From: Cryptomeria japonica | Lineage: Eukaryota > Streptophyta > Pinopsida > Cupressales > Cupressaceae | Length of the DNA: 64,000 nt | Reading direction: 5' to 3' | Assembly (NCBI RefSeq): GCF_030272615.1 | Contig: NC_081415.1 | Span: 509,795,373 to 509,859,372, forward strand | Part shown: piece after piece, positions 11,971 to 23,900 of the stretch | How positions within the stretch are numbered: position 1 is the stretch's first letter | Layout of the letters: the number at the start of each line of letters is the position of its first letter | Position numbers and translations under genes: made by a program | Notes under the pieces: generated by a model | Told to the model about the DNA's origin: nothing | Databases searched by the model: none | Seen by the model: only the letters and a program-made list of their open reading frames with translations

Positions 11971-14900
11971 TGAAAACTTAGAAGATTGCCATTTCATGAT
12001 AAAATAAAATGATAGAAAATTATAGAACATTAACAACAAAACCATTATGAAAATAAAATAAGACAAAACTTATCTACCAAGAAAGGAATCTCCTTGCTGC
12101 AAACTATTCAGTTCCTTTGGCAGAAAAAAAATCATTTTCAAATGCATAGTAGTTTCAGCCCCAAGCACCTTAGGAAGAGAGTGAAGTAAGAGTTCAGTTT
12201 GCAATTTTTGCTTTTGTTTAGTGTTTTTCATGGTTTTTAGTGCTTTTGTTGCACTAGGGACAGACAGTGTTGGTCAGTTTGTGGTTGAGTCATGCTTAGT
12301 TAGGTTTCTTTTAAATCTCTTTTTTTGGTTGACAATCATGGGTATCCTAAGTGCTCCATTTTTGTACCCACATCTTGCCTGGGTATTTATTGGCTCAACA
12401 GTCCCTTGTAGACGGTTGGGTATTACCCCATGTTTTGCCTAGATACGTGCTGAATGTGGGACATACCCGAGACACTAGAAAAATCTAGGACACCAGCTAG
12501 CTCCCTGGGGCAGTATTTTTCCCAGAATCATGCCAGAAATTTTACGGAGGTTTCTGTTGCAGTATTTTGTAATGTAGGTTCAAGGTTTGACTTCTTTACC
12601 AATGCACTTCTTCTATTATATACATTTATTAAGTGTTTAGTGAACTTATTTTTTTAAATCCAGGTTCATCTGGTTTATCCTTCTATGTTATTATTGTTCT
12701 AACTCAGGTTCTTCTCGTTTAGCCTAGTATTTCATTATTATAACTGTATATACTTGCGTGATTCCATCAACCTATATTAGGTCAATTGAAGACATCAATA
12801 TAAATTTTTTTTCTCTTTTTTTGTCTTAGCATGTTTATCGACTGTTTTAAGATTTTCTTGGTAAAATGCATATAGCTGTGAAATCACTGTTTGTATTCTT
12901 TGATGTCTTGGTTGGTTGTAGTTGTATTTTCTTGTGTTTTCACTTGCTTACTTTGCATTTATGCCTTTTTCAGTTTTTCACTCTGTGTTATTTGTAAACT
13001 GTTTAGTTTTTTATTTTAGCTTCTTTTGCTACTATGGAGTTACAGAGTACGACATCACTATTCATTGAATGCAATGCACAGTTGAGAATATTAACTTACT
13101 GTTCTGACTTTCTTGGTATTAATGTGAATTCCTCAAGGACTTTGGAAAAACAATGACTTTCTGTGTGAATGTTGCGTCCGTGTAATCTGTATGGTAAAAT
13201 TGATAGAGGATTCACATTCACTGAGATACTTTTAGTTTTATTTTATATTGAAATTCATGTTAGCATTTCCAAAGGCTTGGATTTTGTATTGAAATTCATG
13301 TTCAGCATTTCCAAAGGTTTGGATGTATGAGAATTCATTATTTTTAACATCAGAGTTTTAGCATACTAATTAACTTTCTAAATGGCATGATTTTCAGGCG
13401 CTTGCAGATTCCATTAATTGCATGCGAGACAGTAATGATCCAACAATTGAGGTTCGACACACAATATCTTGATCAAATGTGTTACTTTTTGCATAGCACA
13501 GTTTGTTTTGAAGCACAATCTAGCAGTCGTTATTTTTACCACATGTAAAAATTTAAAATTGTATTATTGAAAGATTCATTGGAAAGCAAGAACTCTAAAA
13601 ACTATCAACAAGAGCTCACCTATTTCTTTGCAGATATTAAAAATCATTAGTTTATCCACTGTAATAAATTTTTGTATTTTCTATTTCTTTGCAGGTCCGT
13701 ATTTGAATTCATTAAAAATAATTATTTTATTCAGTGTAATAAAGTTATGTATTTTTTGTGTGATTGGATTTAAATTGTATGAAACTACTAGAATCAGTTC
13801 AGAATTCAAAATCATTTGACTGTAGGTGAGAGTCTTTAGTGAGTTTTGTCATGTGTATCCGCATGTTTTAATCATAAATAAAAGCATGTCTCCATAAACT
13901 CATTTTTAGTTGGTGAGATTCAAGAATCAAATTAGTGTTCGATAAGGACACATCCCCCATTAGAAACAGACCATTTCCAGTATGGGACATCCCTAGGATG
14001 ATGGGATGCCAAGAAGATGTTTCCCCCACCATTAGTATGGAGATGTCCCTAGGATATTTCCCTCAAGCGGGGATGTCTCTAAGTCTTTCTTCCCTGGTGG
14101 GGATGTTGAGGGGACATTGGGTGGTCCCTAGGATAGTGTGGAGACTTCCAAAAGTCTCTCAGTCATCCCCAAGACTCCCAACCACCTCCCATGTCTAAAA
14201 ATGTCAAAAAGTGTTGTTTTAGAAACATCCATTTTTTGGAAATGTGGACCACTGACATTAACCCCAAAAGTAATAGATCTTGCCTACACCTTAGACATTC
14301 ATATAATTGATGAACAATATAACAAAAGTTTACACCAATGTACTATGAATAATTATATTTAAACTTGCAATATAAACTACTGTATAGAACAGAAGATATC
14401 TGAAAATTACTTTCAATGACCTAAACTTGAAAATACCTCACATCCCAACCTAGACCTCTCCTTGGCCCTCTTTCAACCCTTGCGATTGTTCCTCACACCT
14501 AGTGACCAAGATACCTCACTGACGTCATCCAAATCTGACCCCAAATGTGACGCCTATCATCATGCATTGGAATGCCCAACAGTGATCAAGGTTGGCACCC
14601 AGGAATGGAGACTAACCTCACTGCTAGCTGACGAGATGTATGGCGGCCAGAGAAAGCAATACAATTTTCTCAACTCGCTGAGTTTTAGGTATCACCCACT
14701 AGCAATGGCTTCCCTATTAACATTGGGGCCCAAAAATTTTCTCGTAAAACTCTTGTAAATATTCTAATATTTGTTGTCTGTGAGACTTTAGAAATTATTG
14801 AATTTTCAATCATTAAATTCTTGCGTGAAACTTGTGTAATTCCACCTACAATCAGCTAGGGTAGATATCTCACTACCATAACTGATTCCCTTACGGTTTT

Positions 14901-15866
14901 TGTCCTAGGGTTTGCTCCAACAAGAAGCTCAAACTCCACAATAGAGAAAATAAACTGGTATGTCCAAATATGCTCGTAAATCCTCTTTTTATATCTTTCC
15001 ATAGAACATTCCCAAAGTGACCTTTTAATTTCCCATTTAAATTATTTCTTAAGCATTTTTATAAAGTGATGTTTAATAATTCAGAATTCCCCTTTAATTC
15101 ACTTAAGTCACTTTATAAAATAAATTTAAGTCATCTGTAATTTTTCCTTTATTGGGTAACTTATTTAATTAATTAAATTTATTCTTTGATAGAGCTTAAA
15201 ATTAGCCTATGGGTACTAAATAGGCTAAATTGGACACTTCCAACTACTTTGTGGAAGGGGATATTACATCTACATTTGTGCTTCATGTGACCTAAAGTAA
15301 AAATACCAAAGAGAAAATGCTTGCATCCTGAACCCTTGCATTATGTTTGGTTTAAAATTCAAACCATAAATTTCATCTTTTGTAGTGTCACTATGAGTTC
15401 TCAAACATTTGTGAGGAAAAGGGTTAGCCTTAGGGGTTTGAAGTTGAAATTAGGGCTTTGAGCATAGATTTGAAGGGATAGTTGAAGCTACTAGTTCTAT
15501 TGGATGTGTAAACTCTAATTGCCCTTTGTCATCATTGGAAAAATTAGCAAAGGGTCCTTTATATTTAAAGTCCCCATTTAAGATAGGTTGAAACCAAACT
15601 ACATGCAAAGCCTTCAGTAGGGGGCACTATGTTGTGAAAGTGCCATTTTGGTGACCTTGAATTTAAGGACAACAATATTATAGTCATTGTTGGACTACTC
15701 ACAGAGCACTTGATGAGTTGCCAAGTACTTGTGGGATTTTTTATTGTTGAGTTTTCCCTATTTTCACTTGTAACTTTGTTGTGCCAAGTTTTCTGCAAGT
15801 TTGATTTGAGTTTTATGTGAGTAGCCACCAAGTAGATAGTGAGTTCAAGGTAAACTTGGCTTGTGC
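11971..15866. other. Unassigned region between LINE remnant and copia element
   Basis: I see no supported gene. Two GC-richer patches, about 12340-12560 and 13925-14260, carry repeated GGGACATCCC- or GGGTAC-like words and resemble the subterminal parts of non-autonomous hAT elements, but I could not find their termini or TSDs. A stretch ending GGGGATATTACA at about 15267 resembles an LTR end without a findable partner. Several 60-113 codon open frames lack motifs. Confidence 0.45.
15862..15866 (+). repeat. Left target-site duplication of the copia element
   Basis: TGTGC here is repeated directly after the 3' LTR at 31747-31751. A 5-bp duplication is the hallmark of LTR-retrotransposon integration. 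It defines both outer ends even though the element now carries more than 10 kb of later insertions. Confidence 0.85.
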
Positions 15867-16066
15867 TATTAGAATAATACTTTATTATTTTATTATTAAT
15901 GCTCAATATTGTAAACTTAGTGTAAATATCTTAATAAGGTCTTGCTCGATCTTATTGGCAGTTTCTTTTTACAAACTTGCCCTCTTGTAATTCTTTGTAA
16001 TCCTATTTATTGAGCATTTTCTCATTGTTAACATCATCCAATTTTTTACCAATTACTTGCGTAATA
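15867..16066 (+). repeat. 5' LTR of the copia element
   Basis: This short 200-bp LTR has ends TATTAGAATA…GCGTAATA, giving a TATTA/TAATA terminal inverted repeat rather than canonical TG…CA. The likely ancestral start is TGTTAG. It pairs with 31547-31746. Confidence 0.9.
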
Positions 16067-16080
16067 TGGTAAAAGAGCCA
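16067..16080 (+). other. Primer-binding site of the copia element
   Basis: TGGTAAAAGAGCCA directly follows the LTR. It resembles the initiator-Met tRNA PBS TGGTATCAGAGCC with two substitutions. Confidence 0.7.
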
Positions 16081-16800
16081 TAGAAAAAAAAAATTCGAAA
16101 TTTTTTTTAGTGGAATTTTTTCAGATTTTTTTTTTCGATCAACCTAGGGGTTTTCGTGGGTCTGTTTTGGAATTTTTGTTTTTTCCACCCACATCCATGC
16201 CTTCTGTCTGAGGTTTTCGAACCTGTATAAGAGCTGCACGATTTTATTTTTCGTGCCCGTTTTTCTGCTCTCTGCGCGATTGTTTGCGCCCAACCTCTGC
16301 ACCCATGGCAGATTTTTTTTCTGGCTCAAGGGTTTCTGCTCATCCCGACGCGATGTCATTAACCTCTGCATGCAATTTTTCTTTTCCTGCTTGCAAATTT
16401 TTTTTCTGCCATTTTTGGACGGAAATCTGCTTTTTCGATTAGGGTTTTTACCCTTAAGATCAAGTTGAATTTTTTTTCCGATTGCAAATTCTTGATGGGT
16501 TTTTCGAGATCTCAACTGGGTCGTTGTTAGAATTTTCTGGGTGACTCGATTTTTGAGCCAGCGGATCCAGATTCCGATAGCAAATTCCTTCTGGGTTTTT
16601 CGCAAGGATTTTGGGTTGTCTTCAAATTTTCCTGGGTTAGCTGGAATTTTTTTCTTGAATTTCATGTCAGTCGTACTTCATTTTTTGAAGTCTGTACCTG
16701 CATCTGCCTCTGTTTCTGCATTGGGATTCAAATTTTTTGAATTCTGTGCCAGCGCCTCTTCTCATTTTTTTCGTTTTCCATGCATTGGGAAATGTGCAAG
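16081..16800 (+). other. Untranslated leader of the copia element
   Basis: About 720 bp of T-rich sequence lies between the PBS and the gag start. Open frames on either strand here are motif-free and follow from the T-rich composition. A long leader is usual in copia elements of this kind. Confidence 0.6.
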
Positions 16801-17718
16801 ATGGCGTCACTGACCAACTTGATGTTGGAAGGCAGTCAACGATTTATTGGGACAAATTATAACACTTGGAAGCAACGCATGCTGACTATTTTTGAATATT
16901 GCCACTTGGATAATCTTGTTTTGGGCACAGAGTCCCGTCCTCAAACACTTGGAGCTGACCAGGAAAAGTTTGATGACCGTAATCGAGAAGCTGTTATGCT
17001 TCTCAAGCTCTGTGTTACAGATGACCAACTACCTTAGATTCCTTCCGGCAAGTCAACTGCAGATATCTGGAAGTATCTCAAGGAGTTGCATGAGATGTCC
17101 GACAAGAGTCGAGCCTTTTTTCTGAAGAATCAACTGTTCTCCATTATGATGGATGAACGCATGTCCTTACAGGAGCATCTTACAAAGATTAAGGACATTC
17201 GAGATCAGCTCGAAGCTATTGGTCGGCACATGGAGGAAGAGGATATGGTAGTCATTACTCTGAAAAGTCTACCAAAACCGTATGAGCACTTTATAGAGAC
17301 TCTCAACATTACTTCTACTAATGTTGATCTGAAATTTCCAGAGTTATGCATCAAACTTCTGCAGCAGGATCGTTGGAAACAACAGTTTGGTAGCGGTGCT
17401 ATTTCAGCCTCCTCAGAACATGCCTTTGCTGCCAAATCCTTTCACAAGGATAAAGGCAAATCCTAGTCATCCCGGTCCTTTCAGCAGAAGTGCTCTTCTC
17501 AGTCTCAGGATGGTTTCAAGAAAAAGAAGGTGCAATGCAATTACTGTCACAAATTTGGTCATATGATCAAAGATTTCCGTACAAGATTAGCTTCCAAGCA
17601 GCGGAAGCAGGGAGGGTCTCAACCTAAAGCCAATGTTGCTGAGCACACAGAGCAGAAAGAATCTGCCTTTTATGCCTTCATGGCTAAAAGACCTGAAGTC
17701 TTCTGCCTGGTACATTGA
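16801..17718 (+). pseudogene. copia gag (capsid/nucleocapsid), broken
   Basis: Gag forms the virus-like particle and binds the element RNA. The frame starts MASLTNLMLEG, followed by the copia gag landmarks NYNTWKQRM and the UBN2-like block MSLQEHLTKIKDIRDQL. A zinc knuckle reading CNYCHKFGHMIKDF comes near 17537. Two in-frame TAG codons (17035-17037 and 17464-17466) interrupt it, both where a Gln (CAG) is expected. The fourth metal ligand of the CCHC knuckle is Phe instead of Cys, whereas the sister copy near 60100 still has Cys. The frame ends at a TGA because of a frameshift just before the protease. Confidence 0.85.
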
Positions 17719-18229
17719 TTCTGGTGCTTCTCGTCATTTCACTTACAGGCGTGACTGGTTTGTTGAGTTCTCCCTCTACACTGATTCAGTTATTTTTGGA
17801 GGTGGTGAAGAGTACATTTTTGTCGGCAAGGACAACATTTAGATACAGTCTGGAGGGAGGAATCTCATATTCCTCAATGTGTACTATGTTCCTGGTATGG
17901 AACTTAACCTCCTTTCTATCAGTCAGATTATGCGGCATTCTCCTCAGCTGGATGTCATTTTTAGTACACATAAGTGCTCGATTGTTGATCGTGCTTCTAG
18001 CACTACTATAGCTGTGGGCATTGAGGATCATGGTCTATATAGACTTGTGGATACATGCGATTCTCTTGAACATGCCTTCGCAGCTAAATCTTCATCTATC
18101 AGTAGTCTCTGGCATCAACGATATGGTCACCTGAACATTCATTATCTTGCACAGCTTGTTCGGGAAGCCTTAGTACATGGTCTACTTGATATTCAAACTC
18201 AGAATCATCGTGTTTGTGAAGGTTGCTAG
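17700..18229 (+). pseudogene. copia protease and integrase zinc-binding part, broken
   Basis: The aspartic protease active site is visible as WYIDSGASRHF, in a frame shifted relative to gag. It continues through VYYVPGMELNLLS to the HHCC integrase finger (LWHQRYGHLN … VCEGC). A TAG at 17840-17842 follows the protease core. The sister copia copy has a TAG at the same place. Another TAG at 18227-18229 ends the frame immediately after the last Cys of the finger. Confidence 0.8.
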
Positions 18230-18637
18230 GCTGGGAAGCAGCACCGGACACTGTTCAAGGATGGTGACTCATGGCAAGCCTCTAAGGTACTGCAACTGGT
18301 CCACGCTGATTTATGTGGTCCTATGAATACTACTTCTGTTACTGGGTGCAAGTATTTCTTGCTTTTTGTTGATGATTTCAGTCGTAAAATGTGGGTGTAT
18401 TTCCTTAAGCAAAAATCAGATGTGTTTACTATATTTCAGAAATTTAAGGCCTTAGTAGAAAAAGAGTCTAGTTCTTCTATTATTACTCTTAGGTCTGATA
18501 ATGGGGGGGAGTTTTGCTCTTCTGCTTTCTCTACTTTCTGTGATACACATGGCATAAAACGTCAGTTAACCACACCATACACCCCTCAGCAAAACGACGT
18601 TGTAGAACGTCGTAAGCACCATTACAGAAATGGCTAG
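18230..18637 (+). pseudogene. copia integrase catalytic core, broken
   Basis: The rve core is recognisable: HADLCGPM gives the first Asp, LRSDNGGEF the second, and the TPQQNDVVERR segment the Glu. All three DDE residues are therefore still encoded. A small deletion at about 18610-18625 shifts the frame within the ERRN…TITEM segment, so the frame ends in TAG at 18637. The rest continues from 18630 in another frame. Confidence 0.85.
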
Positions 18638-19660
18638 GTCTATGATGGAACATAGAAACGTGCCTAAGAAATATTGGGCAGAAGCAGTGTTCACAGTAGT
18701 CTATCTTCTTAATAGGTCACCCACTCATGCTGTTAAAAATAAGACTCCCGAGGAAGCATGGTCTGGTTGCAAACCTCGGATCAGCCATTTGAAAGTTTTT
18801 GGCTCCTTAGCTTATGTGTGGATTCCTGATGCCAAGCACAATAAGTTGGACTCCAAGAGTCAGAAGCTCATGTTTACAGGGTATAGTGACAACCATAAGG
18901 CTTACCGATTGATTGATGTAGACTCTGATCGTCTTATCTTCAGTCGTGATGTTGTCTTTGATGAAGAACGAGGACCATTTCAGCTTTCCTCGTCTCAGCA
19001 ACATTCTGAGGATCAGCCTTTGAAGGCTTCTGACTTAGGTATTTGTCTTCCATTCGGTTCACCTAATGGGAGAAATGATGCAGATTTTGTATTTGATGAT
19101 GCACTACCTGAGTTTCCTCCGGAAGATGCTCATCTTCCTCCTCCTGATCCTGATCCGCTTCCTCTTCTAGTTATTCCTCCTACTCCTGATGTTGGCACAT
19201 CTACTCTTCGGCCTAAATGGTGGGCTAAGACCATCAGTGATCTTCGTCCTGATGAGCTCATTGAGGGTAGAGCTTCTAGAAATAAGGGCAAACAACAAAA
19301 CACAATTAATTTTGCTCTTATGGCTAACATCCACAGTATCTATGAGCCTCAAACATATGCAGAGGCCAAAGGGATTCGATAGTGGGAACAGGCAATGGAT
19401 GCTGAGTTCCAAAGTTTTCAGAAGAATCACACCTGGGTTCTTTCAGATCTTCCTCCAGGGAAGAAACCCATTAGCTATAAATGGGTATATAAGATCAAGT
19501 ATCATGCAGATGGTACCTTAGATAAATATAAGGCCAGATTAGCTGCTCGAGGATTCACACGGCGAGAAGGCATTGACTATGAGGAGACTTTTGCTCCTAC
19601 TCCTAAGATGAGTACTATTCGTCTTCTTCTCGCCATTGCAGCTCAGTATGGTTGGAAAGT
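18630..19660 (+). pseudogene. copia integrase C-terminus and N-terminal RT half
   Basis: The segment begins in the integrase tail (ARSMMEHRNVPKKYWAEAV, then the GYSDNHKAYR block) and passes through an acidic linker. It reaches RT with TWVLSDLPPGKKPI, ARLAARGF and IDYEETFAP. A TAG at 19380-19382 precedes RT. The frame is cut at the codons for GWKV by the gypsy insertion. The second half of the same RT lies at 30317-31552. Confidence 0.88.
19656..19660 (+). repeat. Left target-site duplication of the gypsy element
   Basis: AAAGT lies within the copia RT codons and recurs at 30317-30321. Removing the insert plus one copy rejoins the copia reading frame exactly. Confidence 0.92.
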
Positions 19661-20951
19661 TGTAATGTCCCAACTTCGCAAATCTAAGAAAACACGTAAA
19701 CAATAAATTTTAATGATTGATTAATTCATCTAGGGTGTAATTAGTCAAAATTCATTTGAGTTCATTTGTTATCAATAAGTCAATTCCATATTTAATTCCT
19801 AGTGGGATCAAGAGGATAAGCTACCTTAGGATGCCCGTAGCGCTTATCAGGCCCAAGGGCGGTACACTCCCCCTTGGCCCTCCTGCCAGAAGCCCTTTGT
19901 CAACCGCAGTGGGTGGCCTACCTGACAGAGGCCTAGTTCCTGCTATCCCTGTTGCCTAATTCCTCATTTATCTCACTGGGTTTGGATATGTAATTGCTTA
20001 ATTTATTATCTTAGTAGAGATCATTATTTTATTCCTTAATTGCATAATATGGATCATCCTTAATTAGTAATTGTATATTATTTATTAATTTATTTAATAT
20101 GTGTAGATGCATTCATATGGTATGCCCATATATATATTTATGTCCATGGATTATATTTGTATTTATTAAATCATTCCTATTTATGTAGAGAATTATATTT
20201 TTCCTAAATATAAGTAATTATTGTGAATTAACAAACTATCAAACATTTATGTACCTATTAAAAGTAATCTATTTATAAGTATTAAATCTCATTCTATTAA
20301 ATATTATTGCAGATGTGAACAAGGGTCAAAATTGACTTACCTGCGTCTCCTGCCGCTGCTTCCCTTTATCCCGTTTCCCGTGCGTCCTTCTCCGTTCGCT
20401 ATCTCCTGTGCCTTCCGCCAGTGTTATCCCACGCTCAATCCTCGTCGCTCTCCTTTTCCCCTTCCTCCCTTTCGGCTCGCATCCTTATACCCGCGGGGGA
20501 GGCGTTTGGAGTGGCTACCTCCACGGGACGTGTCTGCTGGTGGTGAGCGGTGGTGACGGCTCCTTCTTCCAGTCGCTACCCTCGTGGACGCCCCTGTTTA
20601 AACGACGCCGCTGTTTCCATGCTGCGTCTCCTTTCTAATCATAAGTTTTAATCATAACTTGTTAATATAATGACTTTTAGATTATGTGCGATAGTGTTAA
20701 TATCGTAGTTTATGTTTTGTTTAATTATTATTATATGATGAATATAATGTTATATTAATATGATAATTTATTTTGTTTTTGTATGATTGTTATATTATAT
20801 TATGTGTTAATATTTTATGATAAAGCTCATTTAATATTTAACATTATTTAATTAAAAATATGATCAATAGATATAAGGAGTCATTATTAATTAAGTTACA
20901 ATAATATTGAAAAATGGAAATGTTTTATTACAAAAATGTGGGATCATGACA
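19661..20951 (-). repeat. 3' LTR of the gypsy chromovirus
   Basis: This LTR is 1291 bp. On the minus strand it begins TGTCATGATCC and ends GGGACATTACA. The GC-rich central block, about 20340-20640, carries a TATA box and a splice-donor-like site, as in the partner LTR. Short open frames in this block recur in both LTRs because the LTRs are duplicates, and they are not genes. Confidence 0.92.
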
Positions 20952-20964
20952 GTCCTCCCCACTC
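20952..20964 (-). other. Polypurine tract of the gypsy element
   Basis: On the minus strand GAGTGGGGAGGAC directly precedes the 3' LTR start TGTCATG. This is the plus-strand primer site. Confidence 0.85.
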
Positions 20965-23900
20965 AAAATTGCTTGTCCTCAAGCAATCTGGGGTTAAGAT
21001 GATTAATGGTCTCATCTCCCTCCCATGTGGCATCTTCCCTAGGAAGGTTCTTCCATTTGACTAAGTATTCTGTTATGGTTCTCCTTCTTAATTCTCTTTC
21101 TCGCTTATCAAGGATGAGCTCAGGTTCCAAAATCAACTTCCCTTCGTTATCAATTGGGGGTAGCTCGGTACAAGGGGAAATGTGTAAACCCAAAACCTTT
21201 TTTAGTCGGGATACATGAAATACATTGTGTATTTTACTGTGATTTGGTAGCTCCAATTCATAGGCCACTTCACCTATTCTTCTCAAAATTTTATAAGGAC
21301 CATAGAATCGTGGTTTCAATTTCTCAGCTCCACTGATTTTAATGGATGACTGCTTATAAGGTTGGAGTCTCAAAAATACCAAGTCTCCTACTTCAAAAGA
21401 TCTTTCAATCCTTTTTTTGTTCGCATAAAGTTTCTGTTGGTTCTGTGCTTGGTGAAGATTATCTTTAAGGGCATTCATGATATCTGTGTTCTGTTGGAGG
21501 AAATCTTTTGCACCTGGTACATGACTTTCTGATCGGATGAGATCCCCAAATGATGTTGCTTCATATCCGTAGAGGGTTTTAAAGGGACTCATTGGAATTG
21601 ACATATGATGGGTTGTGTTGTAACAATACTCTCCAAGATGCAGCCATTTTACCCAAGCATTCTGCTGACCTGAAACATAATTCCTTAGATAACCTTCTAT
21701 CCATTTGTTTACGATTTCCGTTTGCCCATCGGTCTGTGGATGATAACTGGTACTTGGTGTTAACTCTGTCCCTGCTAGTTTGAATAGTTCTTGCCAAAAT
21801 ATGCTAAGAAATCGTCTATCTCTGTCACTTACAATATTCTTGGGTAAACCGTGTAACTTAAAGATTTCCTTAAAGAAGATGTCGGCTACATGTGAGGCTC
21901 CGAAACTTGAAGGAATGGCCATAAAATGTGCATACTTCGTTAATCTGTCTACTACTACAAAAATGCAATCTTTATTCTGTACTTTTGGGAGTCCTGTTAT
22001 GAAGTCCATTGATATACTCTCCCGCTTCTGATTTGGGATGGGTAGTGGTTGGAGTAATCCTGAAGGGAAAGTGTGTTCTTCTTTATTTCTTTGACACACC
22101 ATGCATTCTTGGGTGTGCCTCAGTACATCTTCCTTCAGTCGCTTCCATGAAAATCTTTCTCTGATCTGTTTGTAGGTCTTATAATACCCTTGATGACCTG
22201 CTAAAGGAAGGTCATGATAGGTCCTTATAATGTCTTTTTTCATATTTGACCCTGATGGAACATAGATTCTGTTTTTGTAGAGGATGAGGTCATCAATTAC
22301 CCGGTAATTCTCATCTGTTTCTTTCCCCTCTAGAATGTTGCTAGAGAATTTATCTTTGGCATATTCGGTACTTAGTGCGGCCTTCCAATCTATAGATAGG
22401 ACTGATAAAGACCCCAAGTAGGGTTTCCTTGAGAGGGCATCTGCCACAACATTATATTTCCCTTTCATATATTCTATGTCGAAATTATATGCCTGAAGTT
22501 TACTCACCCATTTCTGTTGTCTATCATTCAAATCTTTTTGATTGAGAAAGAACTTCAAGCTGTTATGATCTGTTTTAACTATAAACTTTCCGCAGATCAG
22601 GTATTGTCAGAACTTCTCTAATGCATGCATAATAGCTAGCATTTCTTTATCATAAACTGAATAGGTTCTTTCTGTGTCTCTAAGTTTCCTGCTTTCAAAG
22701 GCTATGGGATGTTTCTTTTGCATTAAGACAGCTCCAATGCCTTCTCCTGAGGCATCACAATAAAGCTCAAATGGTGCTGAAAAGTCAGGAATTGCTAGAA
22801 CGGGGCAAGAGCTCATTACCTCTTTAAGTTTTTCAAATGCGGATTGGGCTTCATCTGACCATAAGAATGCTCCCTTTTTAGTTAAATTGGTTAAGGGAGA
22901 AGTTAGCTTTGAAAATCCTTTAACAAATCTTCTATAGTAACTGCATAAACCTAGGAAACCTCTGAGATGAGTGAGGGTTCTGGGCTATGGCCAATTTTTG
23001 ATGGCTTCAATTTTTTCTTCATCCACCTTAACTCCATGGGTGCTGATCTTATGACCAAGATACAAAATTTCTTCCATCCCAAACTCACATTTTGACATTT
23101 TGGCAAAAAGAGAATGTTGTTCAAGTAGGCCCAAAATTTCATCTATATGTCTCAAGTGTGCTTCCCAAGTTTTGCTGTAAATCAATATATCATCAAAAAA
23201 TACTAACAGGAACTTTCTTAATTGTCCCCTAAAGATGTGGTTCATGCATGATTGGAAAGTGGCAGGGGCATTGGTAAGGCCGAATGGAAGGACCAAAAAC
23301 TCAAAGTGGCCATAGTGGCATCGGAAAGCTGTTTTGGGAACATCTTCCTTCCTTAATCTTATTTGATGGTATCCTGATCTCAAATCTATTTTTGAAAAGT
23401 ATACTACTCCATGTAATTCATCTATAAGTTCGTCCACCCTAGGGATAGGGTATCGGTTCTTTATAGTCTTCTTATTGAGTGCTCTATAATCAATGCACAT
23501 CCGCATGGTCCCATCCTTCTTTTTTACCAATACAACAGAGGAGGCGAAAGGACTGGAGCTAGGTTGAATGTGCCCCATTTCTAGAAGCTCTTTGATAGCT
23601 TTCTCAATTTCTTCCTTATAGCCCCTTGGATGGCGATAAGGGGTGGTGATTACTGGTTTTGCACCTTCTTCAAGTTCAATAGTGTGTTCAAACCCTCTCT
23701 TGGGTGGCAGTCCTTTTGGGATGTCTTCAAACACCCTTTTATGTTTTCTAATAATGGGTTTAATATCAACATGAATGGCTTCCCCTTGGTTTGAATTTTG
23801 GTCTAGTATCATGCATTGGGCAGCCCACTCTCCTTGACTACGTCTAAAAATCCTTTCCATTCTTTTGGAGGTTACCATTCTTGTTGTGCCATCATGCAAA

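Noticed and set aside
13398-13451. Exon-like segment TTTTCAG|GCGCTTGCAG…ATTGAG|GTTCG with an open frame (ALADSINCMRDSNDPTIE)
   Set aside because: It has splice-like borders and a plausible peptide, but only 18 codons, no adjoining exon that I can recognise, and a poor donor. RNA evidence or a protein match would be needed.
14462-14758. 98-codon open frame
   Set aside because: It has no recognisable domain and no partner frames. It may be old gag debris, but nothing in it can be tied to a family.
16144-16665. 173-codon minus-strand open frame
   Set aside because: It lies in the T-rich copia leader. The protein is an extreme Lys/Arg/Asn/Gln-rich string produced by that composition and has no domain.
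20332-20638. Overlapping 74- and 76-codon open frames, repeated at 26257-26563
   Set aside because: They recur only because they lie in the two LTRs of one gypsy element, on the strand opposite to its transcription, inside its GC-rich leader block.
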